DNA of 46,541 nt from Bdellovibrionales bacterium (GCA_018646675.1 JABGUH010000011.1:1-46541), one strand, 5' to 3'; positions 33,963 to 43,248 are shown, numbered from the stretch's first letter. Notes: a model not told the origin generated them from the letters alone. Numbers and translations: made by a program.

Positions 33963-34505
33963 GTGCTCAACAGAAGATCAAATTACCTGATTAACCCCAA
34001 GTTTCAGTTGAAATTTACTTTTTTCGTCTGCTTGTTGGTGTTTATTTCAAGTCTGGTTTATCCCATGACGATCTACGATTTGCTGGAAAGAGTCATTCAG
34101 CACTTAGGGCAGGTATCACCTAAATTAATTGAAGAGTTTGAAAGTAAGCAGATGGCAATTATTACAGTGCTTGTTGTTTGGCAGCTCGGATTTACTATGT
34201 TGGTGTTTGTTATATCAATCTTTTTTACTCACAAGGTTGCAGGTCCAATCTATAAGACAATGCTCTACCTAAAAGGACTGCGTCACGGTGAGCGAGGAAA
34301 GTTAAAATTTCGTGGCGGTGACCACTTTTTGGAGTTGGCAGAAGAGGTCAATTTGACGCTGGACCACATTGATCTAAAGCATAAGGAGTGCTTTTCCCAT
34401 TTAGAGGAGGTCAAGGGCGATATTCAAACACTTCGTGGCCAGTTATCAGGAGAGCAGCTGACACTATTGGAAGGTATTGATCAGAAACTATCCCGGTTAC
34501 CATAA
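33963..34505 (+). CDS. Two-helix membrane protein with HAMP-like segment
   Basis: A 180-residue protein starting at GTG (an AAAGGA box 11 nt upstream, somewhat distant). TM1 is at about 16-36 and TM2 at about 66-88, with a short periplasmic loop of 30 residues. TM2 runs into a HAMP-like segment: 'VAGPIYKTMLYLKGLRHGERG' then 'ELAEEVNLTLDHIDL'. After a coiled coil ('LEEVKGDIQTLRGQL') the chain ends, with no kinase, MCP or cyclase domain. It resembles an orphan signal transducer that lacks its output domain. It is divergent from mrp, and the lytic transglycosylase gene follows about 162 bp downstream. Confidence 0.7.
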   Translation: MLNRRSNYLINPKFQLKFTFFVCLLVFISSLVYPMTIYDLLERVIQHLGQVSPKLIEEFESKQMAIITVLVVWQLGFTMLVFVISIFFTHKVAGPIYKTMLYLKGLRHGERGKLKFRGGDHFLELAEEVNLTLDHIDLKHKECFSHLEEVKGDIQTLRGQLSGEQLTLLEGIDQKLSRLP

Positions 34506-34554
34506 TAACACTCCTCTCAAACTATTTTTCTTTATGCATTTCCAATAATTAAGC

Positions 34555-34620
34555 AGTTACCCATGTCAAATAGTGGCAAATTAAGGAAATATTTTTTTAT
34601 CCTGTCTTCTAGTTACCCAT
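34555..34620. repeat. Two 10-bp direct repeats upstream of the lytic transglycosylase gene
   Basis: AGTTACCCAT occurs at 34555-34564 and again at 34611-34620, 56 bp apart, within the 162-bp gap before the transglycosylase gene. The second copy runs into GTTACC-CATTTA-GGTAA, a 5-bp inverted repeat. It could be a regulator-binding pair at its promoter. Confidence 0.35.
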
Positions 34621-34667
34621 TTAGGTAAAATGTCTATCTGAGCAATAAAATGAATTAGGAGGTCATT

Positions 34668-36770
34668 TTGTTTGGAAGAGCGGTATTCTTTTCTTTAGTC
34701 TGGGTGCTGGCTTCCTTCCATCTGCTTGCAAATGTTGATATCTCCACTAAGCAATCACAGCGAAAAATTGGCAAGTTCAGCCGAGATGAAATCAACTATG
34801 CTCTTAATTTTAAAAAGATGTTAAGAGGCTTAGAGAGATTTAAACTTGATAACAAATTGGTTAAACAATTAGTAAGTGGTTCAGTTCAATCAGAACTATT
34901 TTATGGCTATCATTCGTTATTGCTTTCAGCTCATAATATTTCAGCGCTACCATCCGACATGGATGTAGCTAGATTTAACCAACACTGTAAAATTGTTATT
35001 CCAAATAGTACTCAATTTCCTATTAAGCACCTGCTGGCCACCGGTCTGGATAATATATGTAAACGTCGTTTTCTGTTCTTGCTGGATAGGTATAAAGGCG
35101 TAGCGGGTAGTCTGCTGCCACACCTTGTTCAAAGAATTACAAAGAGATATATTCCATCATATCTTTCAGGAGCAAAAAGCTTACAGAAGGAATTTTCTAA
35201 ATATGCGGGAAAAATTGATCCAGACGATCCTCAATACCGGTATCTATCAAAAGTAATTGGTAGTGAGTTTCGGATGCTGCCATTCTTAAAAGAGAAGCAG
35301 CACAGGCGTAGCGAAAGTCAATTGTTGCTCGAGAATAATAGTGACTATATCAGGATAACCAGTAATTTCCTAAATAAGGAGTTTCAGCAGATAGTGCGTA
35401 AGTTACGTAGTGATATTAAGCAAAAACGATGGGCAAGTGCGGAAGAGGGATCGACCCATCTGCTGGGGTACTACTTTCAGAATAGATCATATATTAGTTC
35501 CACCAAGACCTACGAAATAATATCTGGTTTGGGTATATCTCTTTTGAGGACTCCGGCGGTGAAGAGTGGACTGGAGTTTTTGAGTTATGCCGTGGAGATA
35601 GCCCCGCCGGCAGAACGAGACGAATCATTATTTAGTGTTATATGGGGGAATCTTGTTGCCGGCAAGCCCGAGAGTGCTAATCTAATTATTGACTCTCATA
35701 ATTTATTAAATCGATTTAATACGTTGCCCATAAAATTAAAGTTTTGGGTGTCCCACACAAAAAAATTGGCAGGATCGTCTCAAGTATCACAATCGCTTTT
35801 TAGACAAACAGCTCAATCTGATCCTTTAAATTTTTATGCAATCCTTGCACTTAAAATGTTACCAGGAGATGTCGGCAAGCATCTGGAAATGTACAGCAGT
35901 AGTAGTAGCAAGAAGAGACTGATCCAGTCGAGAGTGATACCGTTGCCTTACTATTCAAATAAATTTAACCAAATACTTTCCCGCTCAATACTGTGGGATC
36001 GAATTGGTGATTTTAAGCTTTTGAATTTTTCACTTAATCGCCTAATGCAATTGGAGCGAAAAGATAGCGTAGTTGGCATGATGGTTGGTAACGGATTAAG
36101 TGAGCAGGAGTTTCATCGCTCAAAAATTATTCATGTCCTAACACTATTAAGAGAGAGGAAAAGTTACCTGACTATGTTCCGGGTGATAGCAAATGCTCTA
36201 GACAAAAACCATCTAGATTTTAGTGACAGTGTGATGCGAGATCTCTTTCCTCGCCCATTTCTTTCTCAGATTAAACGTCGGACCAAAGATAAAATGGATC
36301 CACTAATGGTGCTCTCCTTAATTCGGCAGGAGTCAGCTTTTAATCCTCGCGCCAGATCCTCCGCCGGTGCTAGGGGTTTGATGCAGCTGATGCCCAAAAC
36401 CGCTAGAATGTTCCACCGGAATATAAGTAAAAATAAATTACACAACCCCAACCTCAACATTAAAATTGGTGTCAAGCTCCTAAAAAGATTATTAAAGAAG
36501 TATGATGGAAACCTTTTCTATACACTTATTGCTTATAATGCTGGCGAGGGAAATCTCAAAAAATGGAAGGAGCGAAATATTTTTTCTGATAACCTGCTAT
36601 TGGATCTGGAGTCTATTCCCTTTAGTGAGACTCGCCTCTACGTGAAGCTGATCTTTAGAAATATTTTTTACTATCGTCACCTGCATGGAGAACCCGGTAG
36701 TGAAAAGGAAGGAGCGAAAGATTTAAGATACGTTAAATCTGAAGTGAATAATATCCCCGTCTTGTACTAG
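34668..36770 (+). CDS. slt: Soluble lytic murein transglycosylase (Slt-like)
   Basis: A 700-residue periplasmic enzyme starting at TTG, supported by the exact AGGAGGTCA ribosome-binding site 7 nt before it. A signal peptide covers residues 1-22. The long helical N-terminal region (about 40-530) resembles the superhelical U/L domains of Slt70. The C-terminal SLT domain (about 540-680) has catalytic E555 in 'LIRQESAFNP', then 'SSAGARGLMQLMPKTA' and 'YNAGEGNL' — the complete family 23 signature. It cleaves the MurNAc-GlcNAc bond with formation of 1,6-anhydroMurNAc, supplying the muropeptides that AmgK/MurU-type recycling uses. Its last 48 bp overlap the end of ychF on the other strand. Confidence 0.92.
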   Translation: MFGRAVFFSLVWVLASFHLLANVDISTKQSQRKIGKFSRDEINYALNFKKMLRGLERFKLDNKLVKQLVSGSVQSELFYGYHSLLLSAHNISALPSDMDVARFNQHCKIVIPNSTQFPIKHLLATGLDNICKRRFLFLLDRYKGVAGSLLPHLVQRITKRYIPSYLSGAKSLQKEFSKYAGKIDPDDPQYRYLSKVIGSEFRMLPFLKEKQHRRSESQLLLENNSDYIRITSNFLNKEFQQIVRKLRSDIKQKRWASAEEGSTHLLGYYFQNRSYISSTKTYEIISGLGISLLRTPAVKSGLEFLSYAVEIAPPAERDESLFSVIWGNLVAGKPESANLIIDSHNLLNRFNTLPIKLKFWVSHTKKLAGSSQVSQSLFRQTAQSDPLNFYAILALKMLPGDVGKHLEMYSSSSSKKRLIQSRVIPLPYYSNKFNQILSRSILWDRIGDFKLLNFSLNRLMQLERKDSVVGMMVGNGLSEQEFHRSKIIHVLTLLRERKSYLTMFRVIANALDKNHLDFSDSVMRDLFPRPFLSQIKRRTKDKMDPLMVLSLIRQESAFNPRARSSAGARGLMQLMPKTARMFHRNISKNKLHNPNLNIKIGVKLLKRLLKKYDGNLFYTLIAYNAGEGNLKKWKERNIFSDNLLLDLESIPFSETRLYVKLIFRNIFYYRHLHGEPGSEKEGAKDLRYVKSEVNNIPVLY

Positions 36771-37838
36771 ATACTCTTTTCCCTCAATTCGCATTTTTCC
36801 GCTCTCTCGTATTTTGCCTTCACTCTCATATTTAGTCAGGTCATTGAGGTGGTACACCTCTGCTTTAATAAAGCCGCGCTCAAAATCACTATGGATAACA
36901 CCCGCGGCTGCCGGAGCCTTGTCTTTATCGTGGAAAGTCCATGCACGAATCTCTTTTTCACCGGCAGTGAAAAAAGTACGTAATCCAAGCAAGTGATAAA
37001 CCGTGCTGGTTAGTTGATATAGTCCAGATTGTTTAATACCAACATCTTTTAAGAAATCTGTACGCTCCTTCGCAGAGTCTAGCGCCGATATTTCTGCTTC
37101 TAGCTTACCACAGATGGTTATTGCCCGAGCATTGTTGTCTTTAGCGTAATCTTGAACACAAGAGACAAGTGAGTGGTCACTGTTGTCAATTGAATTTTCA
37201 TCAATGTTACATACGTAGAGCATCTCTTTGAGAGTGATTAGATTTAGGTCGTTGACGCATTCCAAATCATCAGTGGTTAGTCCTACCGCTCTGGCCAGCA
37301 TACCATCACTTAGATGATGTTGTAGTTTCTCTAAAATAGGAACAGAGCTTTTGGCATTTCCTTGCACTTTTTTATCATGAGATTTGATTAATTTTCCAAT
37401 ATTGTCTAAACGACGGTTTACCACTTCTAGGTCGGATAGAGCTAATTCCATATTGATAATCTCAATATCATCAATGGGATCAATTCTTCCATTAACGTGA
37501 ACGACATTACTATCTTCAAAACAACGCACAATATGGACAATTGTATCAACATCTCGAATATTACCTAGAAACTGATTGCCCAACCCCTCACCTTTTGATG
37601 CACCTCTAACTAATCCGGCAATATCTACAAACTCAACAACGGTCGGGATTGTTTTTCTTGGCTTTATGTATTGGGCTATCTGTTTAAGACGAGGGTCGTC
37701 AATTGGTACAATTCCGACATTTGGTTCGATGGTGCAAAATGGATAGTTTTCTGCCTCTACCTTGGTGGCAGTTAAGGCTGAAAATATGGTTGATTTCCCA
37801 ACATTGGGTAGTCCTACTATTCCGCAGTTTAATCCCAT
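36723..37838 (-). CDS. ychF: Ribosome-binding ATPase YchF
   Basis: A 371-residue Obg-family P-loop protein that uses ATP rather than GTP. 'GLPNVGKSTIFSALT' (Walker A, residues about 7-21), 'PFCTIEPNVGIV', 'FVDIAGLVRGASKGEGLGNQFLGN' and the altered base motif 'CNIDEN' (NxxE in place of NKxD) are all typical. The C-terminal TGS domain ('FTAGEKEIRAWTF' and 'DGDIIHFRFNVS') is complete. It is slightly longer than the usual 363 residues. It binds ribosomes and is involved in translation and redox stress. It is the last gene after pth and prs; its 3' end overlaps the convergent slt gene. Confidence 0.96.
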   Translation of the reverse strand: MGLNCGIVGLPNVGKSTIFSALTATKVEAENYPFCTIEPNVGIVPIDDPRLKQIAQYIKPRKTIPTVVEFVDIAGLVRGASKGEGLGNQFLGNIRDVDTIVHIVRCFEDSNVVHVNGRIDPIDDIEIINMELALSDLEVVNRRLDNIGKLIKSHDKKVQGNAKSSVPILEKLQHHLSDGMLARAVGLTTDDLECVNDLNLITLKEMLYVCNIDENSIDNSDHSLVSCVQDYAKDNNARAITICGKLEAEISALDSAKERTDFLKDVGIKQSGLYQLTSTVYHLLGLRTFFTAGEKEIRAWTFHDKDKAPAAAGVIHSDFERGFIKAEVYHLNDLTKYESEGKIRESGKMRIEGKEYLVQDGDIIHFRFNVS

Positions 37839-37864
37839 CGTCTCTTTTCCTCATTGGCGATAAG

Positions 37865-38440
37865 CTATTCGTTAATAAAATTTTTCTTATTGTACTTAGT
37901 TGCGCTCCTGGCAAGCCCATGCCGCATGAAGTATTCCACAATCTCTGCGGCCCCATCTAATATTTTATCTAGGTCGATCTGCTGATCATTATTAAAGCTG
38001 GACAGTACAAAACTGTGGGGTGATCCATGTTGTGGCCGGCCGATTCCCAGGCGCAAACGAAGAAAATCCTGACGACCAAGAGTAGTTGCGATGGAACGCA
38101 GTCCATTGTGTCCGGCCAGTCCTCCCCCATCCTTTAAGGCAGTACGGCCAAATTCAAAGTCGAGTTCATCATGAACGACCAGTATATCTTGAATATCAAT
38201 TTTGAAAAAATTAATGCAAGGAAGAACACTCTCACCGCTGAGGTTCATATAGGTTTGTGGTTTTAAAAGGATAAATTTTTCATCATTGGCGTTGTGGGAG
38301 GCGTATAGTCCTTTAAATTTCGATTTCCATACCAATTGATTGGTGAAGGATAGCCGCTGACAGATCATCCAGGCGATATTGTGTCGAGTAGAAACATGTT
38401 CTGGGCCAGGATTTCCTAAAAAAGTGATCAATTTAACCAT
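37865..38440 (-). CDS. pth: Peptidyl-tRNA hydrolase (Pth)
   Basis: A 191-residue enzyme that releases peptide from peptidyl-tRNA after ribosome drop-off. Catalytic motifs are intact: 'FLGNPGPEHVSTRHNIAW' with active-site histidine (RHN) and asparagine (GNP), 'VVHDELDFEFG' with catalytic aspartate, and 'GGLAGHNGLRSI' with the second asparagine. It sits 33 bp downstream of prs and 26 bp upstream of ychF on the same strand, the same relative order as in many Gram-negative genomes. Confidence 0.96.
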   Translation of the reverse strand: MVKLITFLGNPGPEHVSTRHNIAWMICQRLSFTNQLVWKSKFKGLYASHNANDEKFILLKPQTYMNLSGESVLPCINFFKIDIQDILVVHDELDFEFGRTALKDGGGLAGHNGLRSIATTLGRQDFLRLRLGIGRPQHGSPHSFVLSSFNNDQQIDLDKILDGAAEIVEYFMRHGLARSATKYNKKNFINE

Positions 38441-38473
38441 TACATAACCACCAGAGCAGATGGATGATAGCGA

Positions 38474-39421
38474 TTAGATAAAGAGTGAGCTAACAGAGTC
38501 ATTATTGAAAGTTCTATGGATGGCTTTGGAGAGTATCTCTGCAGTCGAGAGAACTTTAATTTTCTTAACCTTTTTAGCTTCTGGAGTAAGGGGAATGGTA
38601 TCGGTGACGATTACTTGATCTAACATATCACTGCCAGCAATTCGCTCGATGGCAGGATCGGAAAAGACTGGGTGAGTAGCAAAGGCGATAACCTTGGTTG
38701 CTCCCTCCTTTTTGAGTGCTTTCGCTGATTCAATCAAGGTTCCAGCTGTGTCGATCATATCATCTATTATTAGGCACTCAAAGCCATTGACATCACCAAC
38801 AATATTCATAACTTTAGCAACGTTTTTACCAATGCGTCTCTTGTCTATCATTGCAAGGTCACAGCGCAGTTTTTTGGCATAGAAGCGAACCCGCTCTACT
38901 CCACCACTATCAGGAGAGACACAGACCGTTTTATCTCCCAATACATCGTTTTCAGCGATATAATCTAGAAAAACAGGTGAGGCATAGATATTATCAAATG
39001 GAATATCAAAAAATCCGGAGATCTGTCCGGCGTGTAGATCCATTGTCATTACTCTGGTAGCACCGGCCACGGTTAATAGGTCAGCGACTAGTTTGGCAGT
39101 GATCGGGGTTCTGGGCCCTACTTTACGATCCTGGCGCGAATATCCATAGTGTGGCATAACGGTAGTGATCGAGGATGCCGATGCTCTCTTAAGAGCATCA
39201 ATCATTATTAATAGCTCCATCAAATTATCATTTGCCGGCGGACAGACGGTTTGTAGTACAAAGACGTTCGCCCCTCGCACATTCTTCTCAATTTCACAGT
39301 AGATTTCACCATTAGCGAAAGTGACGATGTTGGGATTCACCAAAGGAATGTCTAGGTGGTGAGCAATCTTTTTTGATAGCTGATGGTTGGAAGTTCCACT
39401 GACTAAGGCTATTTTTCTCAT
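38474..39421 (-). CDS. prs: Ribose-phosphate pyrophosphokinase (PRPP synthase)
   Basis: A 315-residue enzyme making PRPP from ribose 5-phosphate and ATP for nucleotide and amino-acid synthesis. The signature 'DLHAGQISGFF' and flexible-loop region 'YGYSRQDRKVGPRTPITAK' are intact, as is the ribose-phosphate-binding loop 'LIIDDMIDTAGTL'. Length is normal. The gene follows tRNA-Gln by 47 bp, and is followed by pth and ychF. The bL25 (rplY/ctc) gene that often lies between prs and pth is absent here. Confidence 0.97.
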   Translation of the reverse strand: MRKIALVSGTSNHQLSKKIAHHLDIPLVNPNIVTFANGEIYCEIEKNVRGANVFVLQTVCPPANDNLMELLIMIDALKRASASSITTVMPHYGYSRQDRKVGPRTPITAKLVADLLTVAGATRVMTMDLHAGQISGFFDIPFDNIYASPVFLDYIAENDVLGDKTVCVSPDSGGVERVRFYAKKLRCDLAMIDKRRIGKNVAKVMNIVGDVNGFECLIIDDMIDTAGTLIESAKALKKEGATKVIAFATHPVFSDPAIERIAGSDMLDQVIVTDTIPLTPEAKKVKKIKVLSTAEILSKAIHRTFNNDSVSSLFI

Positions 39422-39468
39422 GGGAATATTGCTCTTACTTGAGGTTAGAGGTTGAAATTAAAAAAAAG

Positions 39469-39543
39469 TGGCAGGGGTGGCAGGGATCGAACCTGCGAAT
39501 GACAGAATCAAAATCTGCTGACTTACCACTTGTCGACACCCCT
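39469..39543 (-). tRNA. tRNA-Gln (anticodon TTG)
   Basis: Read on the minus strand, 75 nt fold as a complete tRNA: acceptor stem AGGGGTG pairing with CACCCCT, D stem GAC/GTC, anticodon stem GCAGA/TCTGT with loop TTTTGAT giving anticodon TTG (glutamine, codon CAA), T-loop GTTCGAT in a GCAGG/CCTGC stem, discriminator G and encoded CCA. Length equals E. coli tRNA-Gln. A T-run follows directly after CCA, and prs begins 47 bp downstream, so processing from a common transcript or attenuation between them is possible. Confidence 0.95.
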
Positions 39544-39556
39544 ACACTTTGTCAGC

Positions 39557-39585
39557 AATATACTATTCGAAAATTGTTTTTGCAA
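39557..39585 (-). promoter_or_regulatory. Promoter of the tRNA-Gln gene
   Basis: On the minus strand TTGCAA (39580-39585) and TATATT (39557-39562) are separated by 17 nt. The tRNA starts about 13 nt after the -10 box, leaving a short leader. It is the best promoter seen ahead of the tRNA-prs-pth-ychF group. Confidence 0.7.
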
Positions 39586-39610
39586 TAACTTTAACTTCCT
39601 GTAATTACGA

Positions 39611-41584
39611 CTATTTTGCAGGAATTGTTACTTTCGGACAACGAAACTGGTTAAACTGCTTTCCGCGGCCCATGATCCAGTGTTGGAAAATCTGAAAGGC
39701 AGTACTGCTACCAGATAGTCGAATATTTTGATCTGGTTGTCGACCATCAATGCCCAGCCAAATAATACCCAGCAGTTCGCCGTCAAAAAAGACAAACCAG
39801 TTGTCATGGCTATTATTTGAGGTGCCAGTCTTGCCAAGAAATTTCATCTGGCCAAGATATTGATCAACTCTTTTGCGAATTGTTGTTTTGGTTGGATCAG
39901 ATAGAATTCCAAGCACATTTTTACTGCTAATAATATCAGGGCCATCGATCTTACTGCACTCATGATAGAGGAACTTCTGGTAGGTAAGATATAGAGCATT
40001 AAGTGACATTTCGATGGAGCCAAGAAGTTGCGCTGGATACTCTGCTAATGGAGTTTGTAGCTTAGGTATATAAGCAAGTAATTTTGACTCTAGGGTAGAG
40101 AACCCAACCTCTTGTGCGATACGAATAACTGGTCGATTAAATGAACGCTGGAGGGCCACTGCTAAAGTAGATTCAGATGGTAGATTTCGGCTAGACTCTT
40201 TCGGTTTCCACTTACCAGAGAGAAGGTTTAGAGTAATCGGTCGGGTAGAGACAAGGTTCGAAGGATCTTGTCCTAGCTCAAAATAGATGGAGTAGATTAT
40301 TGGCTTAATGATACTTCCAATCTGATGTGGTTCTTTGGTAATGGCGCTTTGAATATTTCGTTCCAGCTTGGAGTAGAAAATGTAGGGATCACTATTTTGA
40401 TCAAAAGGTTTTCCAATCACTGCCTTAATCGCAAAAGAGCTACTGGGGAGGGGGATAAGCTGCTTTACCCTTTGTAGTTGTTGGAATGCGGATTTATGAA
40501 ATACAAACTGTTCATACTGGTTGAGCAGTGAAGGTGAAGTAGTTTTGATAGATTTTTTTTGCCTTTGATGAATTGACCACAATGCCAGTAGATCACGTTT
40601 GTTATTTCTAGCAATTAATTGCTTTTGCCACTGTTGCCATCTTTCCTGGCCCCAAATTCGTTCATCCTTACTCGGAAAGAGGTTTAATTTATCAAGTTTA
40701 CCATAGACAAGGGAGGTTCTTTTTTGGAGTCGCTGAAGGTGACGTAGGGGGTGGTAGAAATTGGGTCCCTTTAGCATGGCAATTAGAATTGATGCTTCGT
40801 AAGGGCTAATTTCTGCTGGCCGCTTATTAAAGTAGAAGATCGAGGCAGCATATATCCCCTTTGCCCTTATCCCCTGGATTGCTCCCCAATAGATATGGTT
40901 AAAGTAGGCTTCCAGTATTTTCTCCTTGGGGTAATTTAGCTCAATGTAGATAGAGTAGATCATCTCCCTAATTTTTCTCTCAATTGTTCGGCGGTTAGTT
41001 AAAAAGAGGTTTTTTGCCAGTTGCTGGGTGAGAGTCGAGCCCCCTTGAGCCATACGCATTTGGATAATATCAGTAATGAAGGCACGTGCAATGGATCTAA
41101 AATCAATTCCAAAATGGTGAAGAAAACGATTGTCCTCAATACCAATCAAGCCTTTCCAGAAAATACTGGGAATAAGATCAAAGGGTAATTTATGCTGATA
41201 GCAGTATACGGTAGTACACTCGTTAGGAAAGAGCGGGGGGAGGGCCACTTCCTGCTCAATTGAGATTGAGTGCAAGGGTGAGGATTGCCTCGAAATAATG
41301 CCCTGATGCTCCAGCTCCCGCAGCCATAGTTGAAAGTTGGACTTACCTAGGTGAGAAAATTGGAAGTACGACTTTAAATCTTGGTAATTGACGATGCTAC
41401 CGACTTCCAATTGTGACTTGGGTAGATTAGTGGTGGAGACCGGGATGGAGCTGAGATTATAGCTAGAGATCTCTCCAACAACTAGTGCGATATAAATTGT
41501 TATTAGCGTTATTAGAGCGGTCGTTGCTGACAGCAGTATAAGCCACACCTTTTTTCGGCCCACAATTTTCACTCTGTTTACCAC
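39611..41584 (-). CDS. Class A penicillin-binding protein (bifunctional transglycosylase/transpeptidase)
   Basis: A 657-residue inner-membrane enzyme. One membrane anchor at about 12-35 and a region of about 80 residues, which may match the PBP1B UB2H domain, precede the GT51 domain: catalytic E150 in 'GIEDNRFLHHFG', 'QGGSTLTQQLAKNLFL' and 'RKIREM'. The transpeptidase domain has the active-site S424-x2-K427 ('GSIIKP'), 'SFN' at 481-483 and 'LGKTGTSNN'. It polymerises lipid II into glycan strands and crosslinks them. The 657 residues are shorter than PBP1A (about 850) and nearer PBP1B without its long tail. A gene symbol is not assigned because the class A subtypes are not distinguished by these motifs. 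Confidence 0.92.
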   Translation of the reverse strand: MVNRVKIVGRKKVWLILLSATTALITLITIYIALVVGEISSYNLSSIPVSTTNLPKSQLEVGSIVNYQDLKSYFQFSHLGKSNFQLWLRELEHQGIISRQSSPLHSISIEQEVALPPLFPNECTTVYCYQHKLPFDLIPSIFWKGLIGIEDNRFLHHFGIDFRSIARAFITDIIQMRMAQGGSTLTQQLAKNLFLTNRRTIERKIREMIYSIYIELNYPKEKILEAYFNHIYWGAIQGIRAKGIYAASIFYFNKRPAEISPYEASILIAMLKGPNFYHPLRHLQRLQKRTSLVYGKLDKLNLFPSKDERIWGQERWQQWQKQLIARNNKRDLLALWSIHQRQKKSIKTTSPSLLNQYEQFVFHKSAFQQLQRVKQLIPLPSSSFAIKAVIGKPFDQNSDPYIFYSKLERNIQSAITKEPHQIGSIIKPIIYSIYFELGQDPSNLVSTRPITLNLLSGKWKPKESSRNLPSESTLAVALQRSFNRPVIRIAQEVGFSTLESKLLAYIPKLQTPLAEYPAQLLGSIEMSLNALYLTYQKFLYHECSKIDGPDIISSKNVLGILSDPTKTTIRKRVDQYLGQMKFLGKTGTSNNSHDNWFVFFDGELLGIIWLGIDGRQPDQNIRLSGSSTAFQIFQHWIMGRGKQFNQFRCPKVTIPAK

Positions 41585-41666
41585 TCCTTAAATAGATGAA
41601 TAGTTCATTTTTTTCAACCCCATTTATGACTCCATGCGCCAATCAGAGCGGAGTTGGATGATCTAT

Positions 41667-41695
41667 TTGCCAGTTGGTTATCTATTCAATATATT
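41667..41695 (+). promoter_or_regulatory. Sigma70-type promoter for the outer-membrane protein gene
   Basis: TTGCCA (41667-41672) and TATATT (41690-41695) are separated by 17 nt. The GTG start at 41761 lies about 60 nt downstream, after an AAAGGAG box. It lies in the divergent gap between the PBP and barrel genes. Confidence 0.6.
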
Positions 41696-41760
41696 ATCAT
41701 AGGTTATTGGTACATTTTTTTTCCACTGATAGTAAACATGGAATAAAAAGGAGTCTCTCT

Positions 41761-43248
41761 GTGCAGCAACGAATGTCGCTTATTGTTATATTGCTTTTCA
41801 CATCTGCTCTAACCGCAGTCGCCATGCCGATTGATTGGCATGGAAAGTTTGGGGTGGATACGACACTGATTGATAACTTCCGTCGTATGGACGCCACCGG
41901 CCAGGTAACTAATATTGAAGATGTGGGAGCAAATGGAACCCAGGAACTACAGTTAGGTGCCGGTAACCATGCCAACGCCTCATTCCAGACCTATATTTTT
42001 CAGCTCAATCCAGTAATTTTGATTAATGATGCTGCCACCATCAAGGCGGAGCTGACAAATGGTACAGCACGAGGTGGCCGCTTAGGTGACTCTGTCTATC
42101 AAACCAGAGAGACAAATGTCGCCCACTCTCTTTACTACCTCAATACTACTAATCCAGCCGGTAGCTCTCTCTACTGGAATCAACTCTATGTAGAGCTTTT
42201 TTCAGACAACGGTACCTATCTAATTGGTCGCCACTCTGACCATTGGGGACTTGGCGCAGTTGTTAATAATGGTTATGGTCGTTGGGATCGTCATGTCTTT
42301 ACTCGTGACGGAATCTCGTTGAAGCTTAAGATTAATAACTTTTTCATTACTCCCTTTTGGGGCAAAGTAAGTTCGAACGGCAGCTTAACTGCTGCAACTG
42401 ATGCCAAAGAGTATGGTTTCTCTCTGCTTTATGATAATCCCGACCGTGATTTTGCCTTTGGTCTCTATTACGCTAAAAAAGTTAGCGGGCCTCAAAATGG
42501 TGACTACTCTTCCGATGTTGATGGTGATGGGGCCCCAATTCAGTTGTTACAAAATGATACTAAACTAACTGATATCTACTTTAGAAAATCCTTCCAAGAC
42601 ATTACGTTTTCGATTGAAGTTCCTCTTTTTAGTGGAGACCTGGGAGCAGTATATACCGCAGGCAGTTCAGCAAAGTATAAGGCGAAGGCGGTAATTACTG
42701 ACACTAGATATGTTTATAGTGATCGATGGAAATTTGGAGTTGGACTGGGTTCAGTTCAAGGCGATGATGGAGGAGAGTCAGGTTTTGGTGCCGCCTATCT
42801 TAATCCAAATTTTCAAATTGCTAACTTACTATTTCGCTATAATCTTAGAGCAGTTTCAGCTCCAGACGCTGCAGGAACCCCCCATCTCTTTGATGCCTAC
42901 ATTTCGAATACCCAGTATCTTAAGCTATATACTGAGTATACCAAGGAGAGGTGGATCTGGAAGGGAGCAGTTATCTATGCTCGAGCAGAACAGGTAGCAA
43001 CAGCAGGAGCAAAAGCTTATAACCACACTAATAATCGTCAATTCGATGCTACGGTCTCACAAGATCAAGAGATGGGAGTAGAGATTGATACCTCGTTTGA
43101 CTATCTTTGGAACAGTGAGATTACGATTGGCGGTGAGTTTGGTTATCTGTTTACTGGTGACTACTTCGCTTATACCAATGATGCCACTAAACCCAACAGT
43201 GCTGCCAACTCCTATATGATGCAGATGAATTTGGCCGTAGAGTTCTAA
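41761..43248 (+). CDS. Outer-membrane beta-barrel protein, family not recognised
   Basis: A 495-residue protein starting at the GTG at 41761, chosen for its AAGGAG box 7 nt upstream; the frame is open further back without such a site. Residues 6-22 form a signal peptide ('LIVILLFTSALTAVAM'). The mature part is almost wholly alternating strands with aromatic girdles: 'LYWNQLYVELFSDNGTYLIGRHSDHWGLG', broken here for length, 'FFITPFWGKVS', 'WKFGVGLGSV', 'TIGGEFGYLFTGDYFAY'. It ends 'MQMNLAVEF', a C-terminal phenylalanine as BAM expects. A barrel of about 16-18 strands, porin or transporter-like, is inferred. The substrate is unknown. It overlaps the convergent hemerythrin-like gene by 4 bp. Confidence 0.7.
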   Translation: MQQRMSLIVILLFTSALTAVAMPIDWHGKFGVDTTLIDNFRRMDATGQVTNIEDVGANGTQELQLGAGNHANASFQTYIFQLNPVILINDAATIKAELTNGTARGGRLGDSVYQTRETNVAHSLYYLNTTNPAGSSLYWNQLYVELFSDNGTYLIGRHSDHWGLGAVVNNGYGRWDRHVFTRDGISLKLKINNFFITPFWGKVSSNGSLTAATDAKEYGFSLLYDNPDRDFAFGLYYAKKVSGPQNGDYSSDVDGDGAPIQLLQNDTKLTDIYFRKSFQDITFSIEVPLFSGDLGAVYTAGSSAKYKAKAVITDTRYVYSDRWKFGVGLGSVQGDDGGESGFGAAYLNPNFQIANLLFRYNLRAVSAPDAAGTPHLFDAYISNTQYLKLYTEYTKERWIWKGAVIYARAEQVATAGAKAYNHTNNRQFDATVSQDQEMGVEIDTSFDYLWNSEITIGGEFGYLFTGDYFAYTNDATKPNSAANSYMMQMNLAVEF

